A stretch of 30,345 nucleotides of DNA from Planctomycetota bacterium (GTDB lineage Bacteria > Planctomycetota > Planctomycetia > Pirellulales > Pirellulaceae): NCBI GenBank assembly GCA_026692885.1, contig JAPLNJ010001144.1, positions 1 to 30,345 of the forward strand, given 5' to 3'. Shown piece by piece: positions 1 through 8,280 of the stretch. The translations under genes and the position numbers were made by a program. Positions within the stretch are counted from its first letter, which is position 1, and each line of letters starts with the position of its first letter. The notes beneath the pieces are model-generated. The model was not told the origin of the DNA. It saw nothing but the letters and a program-made list of their open reading frames with translations, and did not search any database.

Positions 1-1
1 G

Positions 2-1129
2 ATGAGTTCTGCGGTGCCGCATCTGGAAGCCCTGTTGGCGGAGGCGGCCGCCGAGCCGAGCAAGACGGCGGCGCGAGCGCAATGGACCGGCCGGCTGCTC
101 CGACTGGCCGCCGACACCAAAGCGACCCCCGACGTGACCGCCCTGTTGACCGCCCAAAGACGCGAATCGGTCGTCAAGATCATGGCGGAGGCCTTCCGCG
201 GAATCCGCACGCCGGAAGACATCCAACAGGCCCTCGATCAGTTCGAGCCGGTTTTGACCCTGGCGGGAGATCCGGTACGCGGCAAGCAGGTGTTCACCAC
301 CGCGACCTGTGCCGTCTGCCACCGGCTCGGCGAGGTCGGCACGGAAATCGGGCCGGACTTGATGACCCTGGTGGATCGTTCCCCGCAATATCTGCGGATT
401 GCTGTGATCGATCCCAATCGGGCTGTCAAGGAGAAGTTCATGGAATATGCGGCGATCACGGCGGGCGGCCAGATCGTTTCCGGAATGCTGATCGAAGAGA
501 CCAGCAACAGCCTGACGTTGGTCGACGCGGCCGGCAAGCATCACGTGATCCTGCGCAAGAATCTGGAAGAACTGCTCGCCCGAGGCCGTTCCCACATGCC
601 CGAGCGTCTGGAAGCGGGGCTCACTCCGCAGCAGATGGCGGACCTGTTCGCCTTCATCCGCGGGACGGGCCCGCAACGGCCGTCGGCGGTCGTGACCCAT
701 GCGCCTATCCCGGTTCGCGCGGAGGCGGATGGTTCGCTACGGCTGTTGGCGCGGCAGGCCGAAATCCTCGCGGCCAAGGTCCACTTCGACGGCCAGCAGG
801 ATTGTCTGGTGTGGCAGGCGGGTGAGCCCGGTGATCACATCGCCTGGACGGCCGACGTGCCTCAAGCCGGGACGTACCTGGCCTACGTGCAATGGACGCA
901 GTTGCCCGAGTACGCCGACAATCCGTTCGCAATCGAGGCCGGCCAGAGCCGCTTGGCCGGCAGGTTCCCGAGCACCGGCGGCTGGGGCAAGTGGCAGCGT
1001 AAGTCGTTCGGCCGGATCGAGCTGACCGCCGGCCGACAACGGATCGTCCTCCGTCCCGACGGCCCGATCAAGGGTGAACTCTCAGACCTTCGCGAGGTGC
1101 AACTGGTGCCCGTGACCGAGGGAAAGTAG
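2..1129 (+). CDS. Planctomycete-type c-haem-binding domain protein, C-terminal part (5' end outside the window)
   Basis: This is the 3' part of a larger gene; the ATG at position 2 is probably an internal methionine. The visible 375 residues hold a helical stretch (1-85), then a c-type cytochrome module with a CAVCH haem motif at residues 103-107. A likely distal Met ligand sits in SHMP at 197-200, near the end of that module. This matches the putative haem-binding domain common in Pirellula and Verrucomicrobia (TIGR02603 type). Residues about 240-370 look like a beta-sandwich carbohydrate-binding domain, with alternating aromatic residues and a GTYLAYVQW segment. Such proteins are usually large, exported and linked to carbohydrate oxidation, often with an N-terminal propeller or HEAT region. 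The haem motif is seen directly; the role in periplasmic electron transfer is inferred. Ends in TAG. Confidence 0.85.
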   Translation: MSSAVPHLEALLAEAAAEPSKTAARAQWTGRLLRLAADTKATPDVTALLTAQRRESVVKIMAEAFRGIRTPEDIQQALDQFEPVLTLAGDPVRGKQVFTTATCAVCHRLGEVGTEIGPDLMTLVDRSPQYLRIAVIDPNRAVKEKFMEYAAITAGGQIVSGMLIEETSNSLTLVDAAGKHHVILRKNLEELLARGRSHMPERLEAGLTPQQMADLFAFIRGTGPQRPSAVVTHAPIPVRAEADGSLRLLARQAEILAAKVHFDGQQDCLVWQAGEPGDHIAWTADVPQAGTYLAYVQWTQLPEYADNPFAIEAGQSRLAGRFPSTGGWGKWQRKSFGRIELTAGRQRIVLRPDGPIKGELSDLREVQLVPVTEGK

Positions 1130-1139
1130 CCGCTGTAGC

Positions 1140-1157
1140 GGAAGTCGTGAGACTTCC
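1140..1157 (+). terminator. Short hairpin just after the c-haem gene, possible weak terminator
   Basis: A perfect 7-bp stem (1140-1146 with 1151-1157) and a 4-nt loop lie 11 nt after the stop codon. Only a short T run follows, so it may instead be part of a dispersed repeat. A second small palindrome around GAATTC lies just downstream (about 1180-1200) and resembles one at about 2697-2715. Confidence 0.3.
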
Positions 1158-1420
1158 GACGTTTCGCGAACTGACGGCCCGAATTCTCACGAATTCGGCT
1201 ACGACATTTTCCGCACGTTTTCCGGTCTTCTGCAAATTCGTTCCTTGTGCCCTCGACGAACGGTTTCCGTGTTTCGGCGTTGACTTCGAGTTAGTTCGAC
1301 TGTCTAACTTCGACCCCTGCCGCCTTGCGGCTCACCATGTTTAAGTGCAAAGTAAGTGGCATTGCGATGGCGCTCAATGCTTGCCGACCGCAAAGTTGCG
1401 CGCAGCGTGTGCGCATCCAG
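1158..1420. other. Intergenic stretch with no recognised gene
   Basis: The only open frame (65 residues, + strand, from 1147) has no similarity I recognise and no good ribosome binding site. Apart from the small GAATTC palindrome near its start I see nothing structured here. Confidence 0.5.
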
Positions 1421-1577
1421 TAAGGCGAGCGGAAGGAAATAACTTACCCAACCCGATGTAGGATGGTCTTCCCGTAAGACGGCCCTCCGAGGCCGTCCAC
1501 TGCGTCCCGCAGGTTGGTTTACCAGACGGCCTCGGAGGGCCGTCCTACGAGTAAGTTATTTCCGTCCGCTCGCCTAA
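1421..1577. repeat. Nested inverted-repeat (MITE-like) element
   Basis: The outer arms are 1424-1446 and 1552-1574 (23 nt, one mismatch). The inner arms are a perfect 20-nt inverted repeat, 1478-1497 and 1525-1544, around a 27-nt loop. The outer similarity extends to TAAGGCGAGC on the left and GCTCGCCTAA on the right with one mismatch. No ORF is inside. The inner GC-rich arms (GACGGCCCTCCGAGG...) look like a dispersed palindromic repeat, so the structure may be one repeat inside another. It ends 36 bp before the ATG of the next gene and so lies in that gene's leader or promoter region. Confidence 0.85.
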
Positions 1578-1613
1578 CGAGGCACTCCAGAACTCAATAG
1601 CGAGGGCAGTTCG

Positions 1614-2321
1614 ATGACGGCAGTGTTTGGCACGGACTTGATTAGCGCGTATTTGTTGCTGATGGCAATCCTGGCGATGTTGGTCGCTTCGTTGCTTTGG
1701 CAGCAGCAGCGCACGGGGCGGACGGTCGCCGTGTGGCTGGCGGCGGCGGTCTTGGGAGTTCTGTTGGGAAGCGTTGGTTCTTATGCTGGCATGCGTCTTA
1801 GCAGGAACCACCTCGCGGCGGATTTCGCGGGTGGCCCAGCAGCAGCTGCGGACAGCATGCCCGCTTCGCCGTCCTCTGGAGGGCCAGGGATGGGCGGTAT
1901 GGGTAGTGGTATGGGTGGCGGTATGGGGGGCGGTAGGGGGGGGCCGCAGCCAAAGGGCGAGCTGGTGAGTGTGGTGCGAAAACTGGATCTGCTGACCAGC
2001 GATATTGCGATCACGCTTTCGCCCACTCAGGCCGAGGCCATCCTGAAGAGTCTGGCGGACCTCGACAAGGCGGAGGATCTGTCGGATGACGACGCCAAAG
2101 CCAAACGCGAAGAGATTCTCGCCGTGCTGGACGAGGCACAAAAGGCGAAAATCGATGGGATCGGTCTGCCCCGTCAGGCACGGGCCCAATCGTCAGGTGG
2201 CCCTGCCCCGACTCCACCGGCGAACCCCTTTAGCCAACCCACGGAAGCGAAGGCCCTCAGCAGCCTGTCGGGGAAACTGACGCCCAAGAAGGATGCCACC
2301 TCGCCGGCTCCGAAGCAGTAG
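1614..2321 (+). CDS. Small membrane protein with Gly/Met-rich linker, function unknown
   Basis: This 235-residue protein has two predicted N-terminal membrane segments (about 10-29 and 37-56). A low-complexity linker rich in Gly and Met follows at about 88-110 with repeated GMGG units. A charged helical region (about 115-180) then contains LSPTQAEAILKSL and a run of acidic and basic residues ending near KAKIDGIG. The C-terminus is rich in Pro, Ser and Lys. The helical part resembles small periplasmic proteins in which a conserved helix pair ends before LP, but I recognise no named family. A GAGGG ribosome binding site lies 7 nt before the ATG. The upstream region is occupied by the palindromic element at 1421-1577. 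Confidence 0.8.
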   Translation: MTAVFGTDLISAYLLLMAILAMLVASLLWQQQRTGRTVAVWLAAAVLGVLLGSVGSYAGMRLSRNHLAADFAGGPAAAADSMPASPSSGGPGMGGMGSGMGGGMGGGRGGPQPKGELVSVVRKLDLLTSDIAITLSPTQAEAILKSLADLDKAEDLSDDDAKAKREEILAVLDEAQKAKIDGIGLPRQARAQSSGGPAPTPPANPFSQPTEAKALSSLSGKLTPKKDATSPAPKQ

Positions 2322-2356
2322 GCCCTGCTCTCGCACTGAGTTGCCCACGTGGTTAA

Positions 2357-2606
2357 CTAGCACCAAACGGTTTCTTGGTCCTGACGCGTAAAGAATGAGA
2401 TTTTTCGGTTCCGCAGTGCCGGGCCCCAGGCAGGGCTCAGACGTACAGAATTCAAAATTGGCGGACAAACCACTCCGACTTGGCAAAGTCACCAAACCGC
2501 CAATTTTGAATTCTGTACGTCTGAGCCCTCGCGGCAAACCTCGTCCAGGCGACAACGTTAAACCTCATTCTTGCCACTCACACCGTCAAAAACCGTTTGG
2601 TGCTAG
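2357..2606. repeat. CTAG-bounded palindromic element, copy A (250 bp, with inner hairpin)
   Basis: The ends are perfect 17-nt inverted repeats starting CTAGCACCAAACGGTTT. A subterminal pair AAGAATGAG / CTCATTCTT (2391-2399 and 2564-2572) follows. The centre holds a long perfect hairpin (2433-2528, listed separately). The outer parts are closely similar, in opposite orientation, to copy B at 6548-6702 and more distantly to copy C at 24815-25059. There is no coding capacity. The 4-bp CTAG at each end could be a target duplication of the YTAR type used by IS5-like transposases, which would make this a MITE; that is inference. Confidence 0.9.
2433..2528. repeat. Inner 32-32-32 nt perfect hairpin of copy A
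   Basis: The arms 2433-2464 and 2497-2528 are perfectly complementary over 32 nt and separated by a 32-nt loop. The arm begins GGGCTCAGACGTACAGAATT. The loop can form a small internal stem (GACTT/AAGTC). Copy C has the same 32-32-32 geometry with six compensated differences in the arms and an unrelated loop. Copy B lacks this block. Confidence 0.9.
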
Positions 2607-2878
2607 CGCGGTCTTGCTGCACTGGGCGGCAACGAAAAGTAGCCGAAGGCGCCAGATTTCGGGGGAAGCGGGGTAACTGCCGCACGGCGAAACGGCCAGA
2701 ATTCTGGCGAATTCTGCTACTCGCAACTTCAAAGCGTTCAAAGACCTCCCGCACGTGGTTGCGCCGAGTTTTGTGCCCCTCACCCCCGACCACTCTCCCC
2801 GGAGTACCGGGGCGAGGGGAGCAGGACAGGCCGGCACCGTCGGCCGCTTTGGCTGCGGCCGAGCGCAGCGAGTTCGTG
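2607..2878. other. Intergenic repeats downstream of the DUF4175-like gene
   Basis: There is no convincing gene. A palindromic GAATTC-containing repeat lies near 2692-2718. A GC hairpin (2793-2802 with 2807-2816, one G-T-type mismatch) has the core GGAGTACC. The same core occurs in the hairpin at 26217-26244, and both lie 3' of minus-strand genes. It could act as a terminator for the gene ending at 2879, although no T tract follows. Confidence 0.5.
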
Positions 2879-5800
2879 CTACAAAGTCTGGCCGCGATTG
2901 TCCGGCTTGGCCTCAGCGCTGTCCGGTTCACTGCCCGGTTCGCTGTCCGGCTTGGCCTCCCTGGGGGGCGACAGATTTATCAGCAGGTCCGCCAGCCGTC
3001 CCTGCTGCTGTGCCAGGTCCACCAGTTCCCGCGCCTGTTCCGCCGTCAAGGAACCCTGACCGACGCGCAGGGTCTCCAACTGGCCGGTCCGCCGGTTGAG
3101 TTCCTCTTGCATGGATTTCAATAACTTCAGTTCGGCAAGTCGCTGGATCGCGTCGACGCTGGGCTGGTTCGACGGAGGCTGTGCGGAAGGATCCGCGTCC
3201 GGTGGTTTCTGTTCGCCTGTCGCGTCCGGCTTCAGGGCCTCTCGCAGTTGCAGCAGACGGGTCAGCGCGCGCTCCTGCGGCTGCTGAGCCGCTCCGCCGG
3301 TCTCCGCCAAATCGAGCTGTCTGGCGGCCTGCTCCATGTCCTGCGTAGCCTCGCGGAAGCCCAACGCAAAGGCTGCTGCCTCTCGGACCTTGTCCCCCAG
3401 TACACCGGTCTCGGTGGCCAGCGAACGCTGTTGAGTAGCCAAGTCTCGGACGCTGGCGAGCTGTTCGCGACGGAATTGTCCTTGCTGTTGCCGCAGGCCC
3501 TCCAGTTCGGTGGTCGCGCTATTCGAAGCTTGTTGGCGGCCGATCAATTCGCTGACATCTTTATCCAGGCGGGCCATCTGCTCCTGGAACAAGTCCTGCT
3601 TGGCCTGCTGCCGTTCGCCCTGAATCTGTCGCTCGGCCTGATCCAGGATCTGCTCGGCCTGTTGACCCTGTTCCAACGCCGCCGCTGGGTCGTCCCGGTC
3701 GCTGGCCTGAGCGGCCTCCTGCTGGCGAACACTCGCCTGTTCCACAAGACGCGCCGGAGCCTGGGACTGGAGTCGTTGCAGACGGCGGGCCAGTCGCTGA
3801 GATTGTTCGGCCAATTCCTGTTGTTGGCGGACCAATCGCTGGAGTTCCCGTTGGCGTTGCTCCGGGTGCTTGAGTTGCGCGGCTTGGTCGAACTGTTTGT
3901 TCAGCGTTTCTTGCTTGCCACGCAGTTGTTTCAGCTCCTCGGCGGCTTCGTCGAGTTTGCGGAGCCGGCGGCTCAATTCGTGTTCGCGGCGATTGGCGAG
4001 GGTGTCCAGGACTTCCTGCAAGTGATCCACGATCTGCTGCTGGGTTCCTACCGCCTGGCCGACGCGGTTGTTCTCGACGTCGCGACCGCTTTCTCGCATT
4101 TGGCCGCTGACGGCCGTCCGCCGCACGATCTCCAAGGCATCGGCGAGCGTTTCGGCAGCCAGCGGATCGGAGTCAGTCAGTTCTGCCTGCATCTCCGCCA
4201 TACGGCTCTGCGTCTTGTCGACTTGACGAGCGAGCTCGATCTGCCGCTCGGCCAGTCGCTTCAGATTGGCCTTCTCCTGAGCGGTCAAAGCGTTCAGCTC
4301 CCTGCCCAGCGTGTCCAAGCGAATCCGCTCCGTTTCCTGTCGGATCTGCTGTTGCTGCTGACGCAGGCGACTGAACTCACGGGCAAACCGGCGATAGCTG
4401 TCCCACTGAGACATTTCGCCGAGCGCCTGATCCAGCAGCGAGATGACCTCATCCTGCTGCGCCCCCGCCCCGCTGAGCGGTTGGCGCAGGGCCTCGTCCG
4501 GCTGCGCTGCCTTGGACGAGTCAACGGTGGAAGGACGGTTCAGGGCCTCGCCGGCCGCCTTCAGGGCATTGATCAGGCTCCGCTGAATCTCCGGCAGTTT
4601 CTGGCGGCTGATCTGTTCGACCACATCTAGCAGTTGCTGCATGCGGCGGCCGATTTCGGGACTATCGACCCGATTGCTCTGCAGTTCATCCAGCAGGCCC
4701 GTGATTTGAGTCTGCACGCCGTCCTGAGGATCCGCCAGCAGTTTGCCCACCTGACGCTGGCTCAAATCGGCGGCCTGCAGTTGATTGACGTCGCTGGGAT
4801 TGAGTCGTCCGGCCGTGTCGAGTTGGATCTCCAGCGACTTGGTTTGCGCACGGGCCTCGCGTTGCGCGTACAGGATTTCTGCCAACTGCCCCAAAATATA
4901 GGCCTGGCGTGCGGCGACGCGATCCTCCAGTTCCTCGGCGGTGATGACCGTCAGCCGGCGCGTCGTGCTCTGCCCAACCTGCGGCTGGTAGTCGCTGGCG
5001 GCCACCGAGAACTCGATCCATGCCCCGGGCGCCAAATCCTGCAACAGGGCGAGGTCCCAAGCGAAATGGAACGGACAGCTCTCACCCGCCCCGCTCGGAC
5101 TGGTCAAGCCGCCTGACTTGGCGTGCGGCACAGCGTCAGGTCCACTCTGGAGTTCGATGGTTTCCTCCTGCACCTCGACGGCATCGGAGCGGCGGTAACG
5201 CAGTTCTACCGTGTGAATGGCCAGGTCGTCCTTCACCAACCCGTCCAGCGAAACCACTGCGACTCGCGTGACGAAGGTGTTGGCTCCCGGTTTCTCCAGC
5301 GAGACCGACGGTGGCGTGTCGTGCACGACACGCGCATTCCACCGACGCTCACCGCCACCTTGCAGCCCTTCTTCGTCCGTGACCACAAACCAATAGGCCA
5401 CCGACTCGTGGAGGATCCAGGCCGGCTCGGCGTCGGCCGAGAGTTGAAACTCCGACCCGTCGCCCGCCAGCCGCACGGGCACGCAGGGCACCGCGTCTTT
5501 CTGATCGGTCTGCAGTTCGACCGCGGCCGCCGCTGTGTTCAGACGGCCCAGGACCTCGACGCGGGTTCCCTCCAGGGCCAGGATGTTTTCGCCCGAAGTC
5601 TCGACGGGCCAGCCCGTGTAGGCGGGCGGGTGCAGACGCAGGGACAAGGCTGCCACGTGCGGTGGTTCCACGACTTCCAGGGGCAGCCACGGCATGCTGT
5701 CGTCGTCGCCGCCGACCGCGCGGTAACGGAAACCCCGGCGCACGTTTTCCAGCCGGTGGACCATCTTATCGCCGAAGAACTTCATGCTCGCGACTTGCAC

Positions 5801-6514
5801 GTTGCGTTGCTCGTCCCCATCCAACCAGATGACCAACTTGACCACGTCTGGCAGATGGCCGTGGCGCGCGACGACCTCGACTTCGAAATCCGAGCCGAGC
5901 GCAATTCGGGAGGGCTGCTTGACGAACTCCAGGACGTACCGGCGAGGCCAGGGCTGGCTGTTCCAGGGCATCGCCAGACGCCGCACTGCCAGCCAGGACG
6001 CCTGCCCGTCCAGCGTGGACACCACCAGCACGACCAGACCAACCACGGCGGCCACGATTCCCGTGCGTCGCGCCGGACGGCGATCCAGACATTGCTGAAA
6101 GTCCAGCTGCTCGATGTCGCCCGTGGCGCTGGCGATCACAGCCCGGCGGAGGGCTGCGGAACCAGCCAGCGGATCGTGCTCCGACTGGCCGAGGAACGCG
6201 ATGGCACTGGACAGCTTGTCCTGCAACTGCGGAAAATGCTCTTCAATCCGCTGGGCGACCTGCCGATCGCTGGGGCGATGTCGCCACGCCGGGTCGATGA
6301 ACCGACGCCAGGTCACCGCCAGCACGGCCAGCCAGACAGCGGAGCTCAGGTAACGGATGCCAGGATCCTGGAACCGGAACAGATAATCCAGCAGCCCCAA
6401 CAGAAACGCCGTGGCGAGGACCGTGCTGATCCCGAACCCCAGGCCGTACGTCGTCCGCAGACGGCGGGCCTGCCGGTTGAGCGCAGCCACTTTTTGTTGA
6501 ACGGGGTGCAGCAT
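2879..6514 (-). CDS. Large DUF4175-like membrane protein with long coiled coil
   Basis: The protein has 1211 residues. Predicted membrane segments lie at about 24-46, 53-69 and 151-168. A beta-rich region without recognised catalytic motifs occupies about 185-560. From about 565 to 1150 it is almost continuous Gln/Glu/Arg/Leu-rich coiled coil. The tail is Pro/Asp/Glu-rich. This layout matches the large DUF4175-type proteins of planctomycetes, often encoded near MoxR ATPase and DUF58 genes, but no such genes are visible here. The cytoplasmic or periplasmic orientation of the coiled coil is not certain. The ATG at 6514 begins a typical amphipathic N-terminus; only a weak AGG lies upstream. The repeat copy B (6548-6702) sits 33 bp upstream, probably within the promoter or leader. 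Confidence 0.85.
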   Translation of the reverse strand: MLHPVQQKVAALNRQARRLRTTYGLGFGISTVLATAFLLGLLDYLFRFQDPGIRYLSSAVWLAVLAVTWRRFIDPAWRHRPSDRQVAQRIEEHFPQLQDKLSSAIAFLGQSEHDPLAGSAALRRAVIASATGDIEQLDFQQCLDRRPARRTGIVAAVVGLVVLVVSTLDGQASWLAVRRLAMPWNSQPWPRRYVLEFVKQPSRIALGSDFEVEVVARHGHLPDVVKLVIWLDGDEQRNVQVASMKFFGDKMVHRLENVRRGFRYRAVGGDDDSMPWLPLEVVEPPHVAALSLRLHPPAYTGWPVETSGENILALEGTRVEVLGRLNTAAAAVELQTDQKDAVPCVPVRLAGDGSEFQLSADAEPAWILHESVAYWFVVTDEEGLQGGGERRWNARVVHDTPPSVSLEKPGANTFVTRVAVVSLDGLVKDDLAIHTVELRYRRSDAVEVQEETIELQSGPDAVPHAKSGGLTSPSGAGESCPFHFAWDLALLQDLAPGAWIEFSVAASDYQPQVGQSTTRRLTVITAEELEDRVAARQAYILGQLAEILYAQREARAQTKSLEIQLDTAGRLNPSDVNQLQAADLSQRQVGKLLADPQDGVQTQITGLLDELQSNRVDSPEIGRRMQQLLDVVEQISRQKLPEIQRSLINALKAAGEALNRPSTVDSSKAAQPDEALRQPLSGAGAQQDEVISLLDQALGEMSQWDSYRRFAREFSRLRQQQQQIRQETERIRLDTLGRELNALTAQEKANLKRLAERQIELARQVDKTQSRMAEMQAELTDSDPLAAETLADALEIVRRTAVSGQMRESGRDVENNRVGQAVGTQQQIVDHLQEVLDTLANRREHELSRRLRKLDEAAEELKQLRGKQETLNKQFDQAAQLKHPEQRQRELQRLVRQQQELAEQSQRLARRLQRLQSQAPARLVEQASVRQQEAAQASDRDDPAAALEQGQQAEQILDQAERQIQGERQQAKQDLFQEQMARLDKDVSELIGRQQASNSATTELEGLRQQQGQFRREQLASVRDLATQQRSLATETGVLGDKVREAAAFALGFREATQDMEQAARQLDLAETGGAAQQPQERALTRLLQLREALKPDATGEQKPPDADPSAQPPSNQPSVDAIQRLAELKLLKSMQEELNRRTGQLETLRVGQGSLTAEQARELVDLAQQQGRLADLLINLSPPREAKPDSEPGSEPDSAEAKPDNRGQTL

Positions 6515-6547
6515 CCTCGACCTTTCGCCAGTCGACGCAGCCAGCGG

Positions 6548-6702
6548 CTAGCACCAAACGGTTTTTTGCGGTGGGAGTGGCAAGAATGAGGTTTAATGTT
6601 GTCGCCTGGACGGGGCTTGCCGCTAGGGCTTGGGTCCCGGCACTGCGGAACAGTAAAATCTCATTCTTTACGCGTCAGGACCAAGAAACCGTTTGGTGCT
6701 AG
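6548..6702. repeat. CTAG-bounded palindromic element, copy B (155 bp, no inner hairpin)
   Basis: The ends are inverted repeats beginning CTAGCACCAAACGGTTT. The reverse complement aligns with copy A along both flanks, including the subterminal AATGAG blocks and GCAGTGCCGGG, but the 96-nt hairpin block present in A is absent. Either the hairpin inserted into A or B lost it. The element lies between the oxidoreductase gene and the start of the DUF4175-like gene. Confidence 0.9.
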
Positions 6703-6769
6703 TCGCTTGGATTGGCGCGTCGCTATCCGTCACGATACCAAAAACGGTCGGCCCTTGTCACCCGAGTCC

Positions 6770-6857
6770 TATTCGCACGAATGACAGGGCCGGAGCACGG
6801 ATGAAGACTGAACCAGAAAAGCATCCGTGCTCTGGCTCTGCCATCCGTGCGAGAAAA
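6770..6857. repeat. Imperfect palindrome of the GGATGGCAGAGCCAGAGCAC repeat family
   Basis: The left arm (about 6770-6802, degenerate) and right arm (6824-6857) form an inverted repeat. The right arm reads ATCCGTGCTCTGGCTCTGCC followed by ATCCGTGCGAGAA. Nearly the same unit occurs as a clean hairpin at 22562-22639 and as a single arm at 8731-8759. The bases just after the right arm here and at 22640 also agree (CTGGAAGATC), so the repeated unit is longer than the hairpin. It lies 30 bp after the stop codon of the Gfo/Idh/MocA gene. Confidence 0.8.
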
Positions 6858-6886
6858 CAATCTGGAAGATCTATCGGCCCGTGTTG

Positions 6887-8179
6887 CTACAGCATCCATC
6901 CCTGGCGATATTCGCGGCGGATGAATTGCTGGGCCGCCGGGCAGTTGGTGACTTTCAGCCCGGCCGCGTCCCACTCCAACAGCTGGCCGGCCCGGTACGC
7001 CACGTTGCCCAACAGGACTGCTTCGGTGAGCGCGCCGGCGTAGTCGAAGTTGCAGCCGGTCGGACTGCCCGTCTTGCAGGCCGCGATCCATTCGGCGTAG
7101 TGGCCGATCGAGTCGGGAAGGGTCGGCGGGGGCGGCTGGTATCCGGCAAAACGAGCTTCGGGCAACAGCACCCGCCGGCTGTAGTCGGCCAACAGTAGCC
7201 CCTGCTCGCCGACAAACAAGAACCCGGTCTCCCAGGCGGGTACGCCGTCCGTTTCCACGCGTGGCGACTTGCGGCCTTGATACCACGTGAGCTTGAGGGG
7301 TGGCAGACTGCCCCGAGCCGGATACTCGTACTGGATCGTCATGGTCCGCGGCGTGGTCTCCGGATGCAGTGGCGGCCCTGTGGCGGCGATCGTCTTCGGA
7401 TGCCGCAGTTTCATGGCCCAGAACGCCAGGTCCATGAAGTGGCAACCGACGTTCCCCAGCACTCCGTCGCCGAAGTCCCACCAGAAGTGCCACTGTCGCG
7501 GGAGATAGCACGGGTGATAGGGGCGGATCGGGGCGGGGCCGAGCCAGACGTCCCAGTCGAGTGTTGGCGGCACGGGCGGCGTGTCCTTGGGGCGCTCGCC
7601 GCCCCCTTCGGCCGCCGTGGTCCAGACGTCGACTTCGTGGACCGGCCCAATCGCCCCTGCGTCGAGTAACTCGATCACCCGGCGATAATTCTTCTCCGCA
7701 TGGATCTGGGTGCCCATCTGCGTCGCAACGTGCTTCTCGGCCGCCACCTGGGCCGCCACGCGGGCTTCGTAGACCGAGTGGCTCAGCGGCTTCTCGCAGT
7801 ACACATGCTTGCCGAGCCGCATCGCCATCACGCTGGCCGGAGCGTGGATGTGGTTCGGCGTGCTGACGACCACGGCATCGATCTCCTGGGCCATCTGGTC
7901 CAGCAGCTTACGGAAGTCGGTGAACCGTTTGGCCTGAGGATACTGCGCGAAGCTCGGTCCGGCCCGCTGCTGATCCGCGTCGCACAACGCCACGACGTTC
8001 TCGCTTTTCAAAGCACCGAGATTCGCCGCACCGCGGCCCGCACACCCGACGAACGCCAGATTCAGTTTTTCGTTCGGTGACCGCGACACGGCTGCTGAGC
8101 CGCCGTGCGACAGCCACACCCCCGCGCCGGCCAGGGCCGTGCTGCGGAGCATCTGACGACGATTCACTCGCATGAACAT
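6887..8179 (-). CDS. Tat-exported Gfo/Idh/MocA family oxidoreductase
   Basis: This 430-residue protein is a putative NAD(P)-dependent sugar or polyol dehydrogenase. It has an N-terminal twin-arginine signal (NRRQMLRS, residues 6-13, then a hydrophobic stretch). A Rossmann nucleotide-binding motif VGCAGRG follows at 44-50. The family EKP catalytic-lysine motif is at 129-131, in VYCEKPLSHS. The C-terminal part has the conserved GPAPIRPYHPCYLPRQWHFWWD-type segment common in planctomycete members. Two in-frame ATGs are possible, 8179 and 8173. I chose 8179, where GGAGGA lies 5 nt upstream; an earlier ATG at 8184 is out of frame. The substrate cannot be read from sequence. A family member of the same type is encoded at 27024-28244. 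Confidence 0.9.
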   Translation of the reverse strand: MFMRVNRRQMLRSTALAGAGVWLSHGGSAAVSRSPNEKLNLAFVGCAGRGAANLGALKSENVVALCDADQQRAGPSFAQYPQAKRFTDFRKLLDQMAQEIDAVVVSTPNHIHAPASVMAMRLGKHVYCEKPLSHSVYEARVAAQVAAEKHVATQMGTQIHAEKNYRRVIELLDAGAIGPVHEVDVWTTAAEGGGERPKDTPPVPPTLDWDVWLGPAPIRPYHPCYLPRQWHFWWDFGDGVLGNVGCHFMDLAFWAMKLRHPKTIAATGPPLHPETTPRTMTIQYEYPARGSLPPLKLTWYQGRKSPRVETDGVPAWETGFLFVGEQGLLLADYSRRVLLPEARFAGYQPPPPTLPDSIGHYAEWIAACKTGSPTGCNFDYAGALTEAVLLGNVAYRAGQLLEWDAAGLKVTNCPAAQQFIRREYRQGWML

Positions 8180-8244
8180 GACATTCCTCCTGTTTGTCGA
8201 GTTGACCCGAATCAGCAAAACGCGTATCGGAACGGTGCTTGATT

Positions 8245-8262
8245 CTAGCACCAAACGATTCT
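8245..8262. repeat. Single end of the CTAG-bounded element, copy D
   Basis: CTAGCACCAAACGATTCT matches the terminal repeat of copies A-C with one difference in the first 15 bases (G to A). No opposite end is seen nearby, so this is probably a decayed or solo end. It lies upstream of the Gfo/Idh/MocA gene start. Confidence 0.7.
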
Positions 8263-8280
8263 TCAAGCACAAGCAGTTGC

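Noticed and set aside
2433..2528. Hairpin as a possible CRISPR unit or intrinsic terminator
   Set aside because: Only one repeat pair, no spacer series, and no T tract after the stem.
3248..4630. 460-residue + frame, Leu/Gln-rich
   Set aside because: Antisense shadow of the coiled-coil region of the DUF4175-like gene; high Gln, Leu and Arg come from codon bias on the opposite strand.
5123..6589. 488-residue + frame
   Set aside because: Antisense to the same gene, His/Gln/Arg-rich, no domain features.
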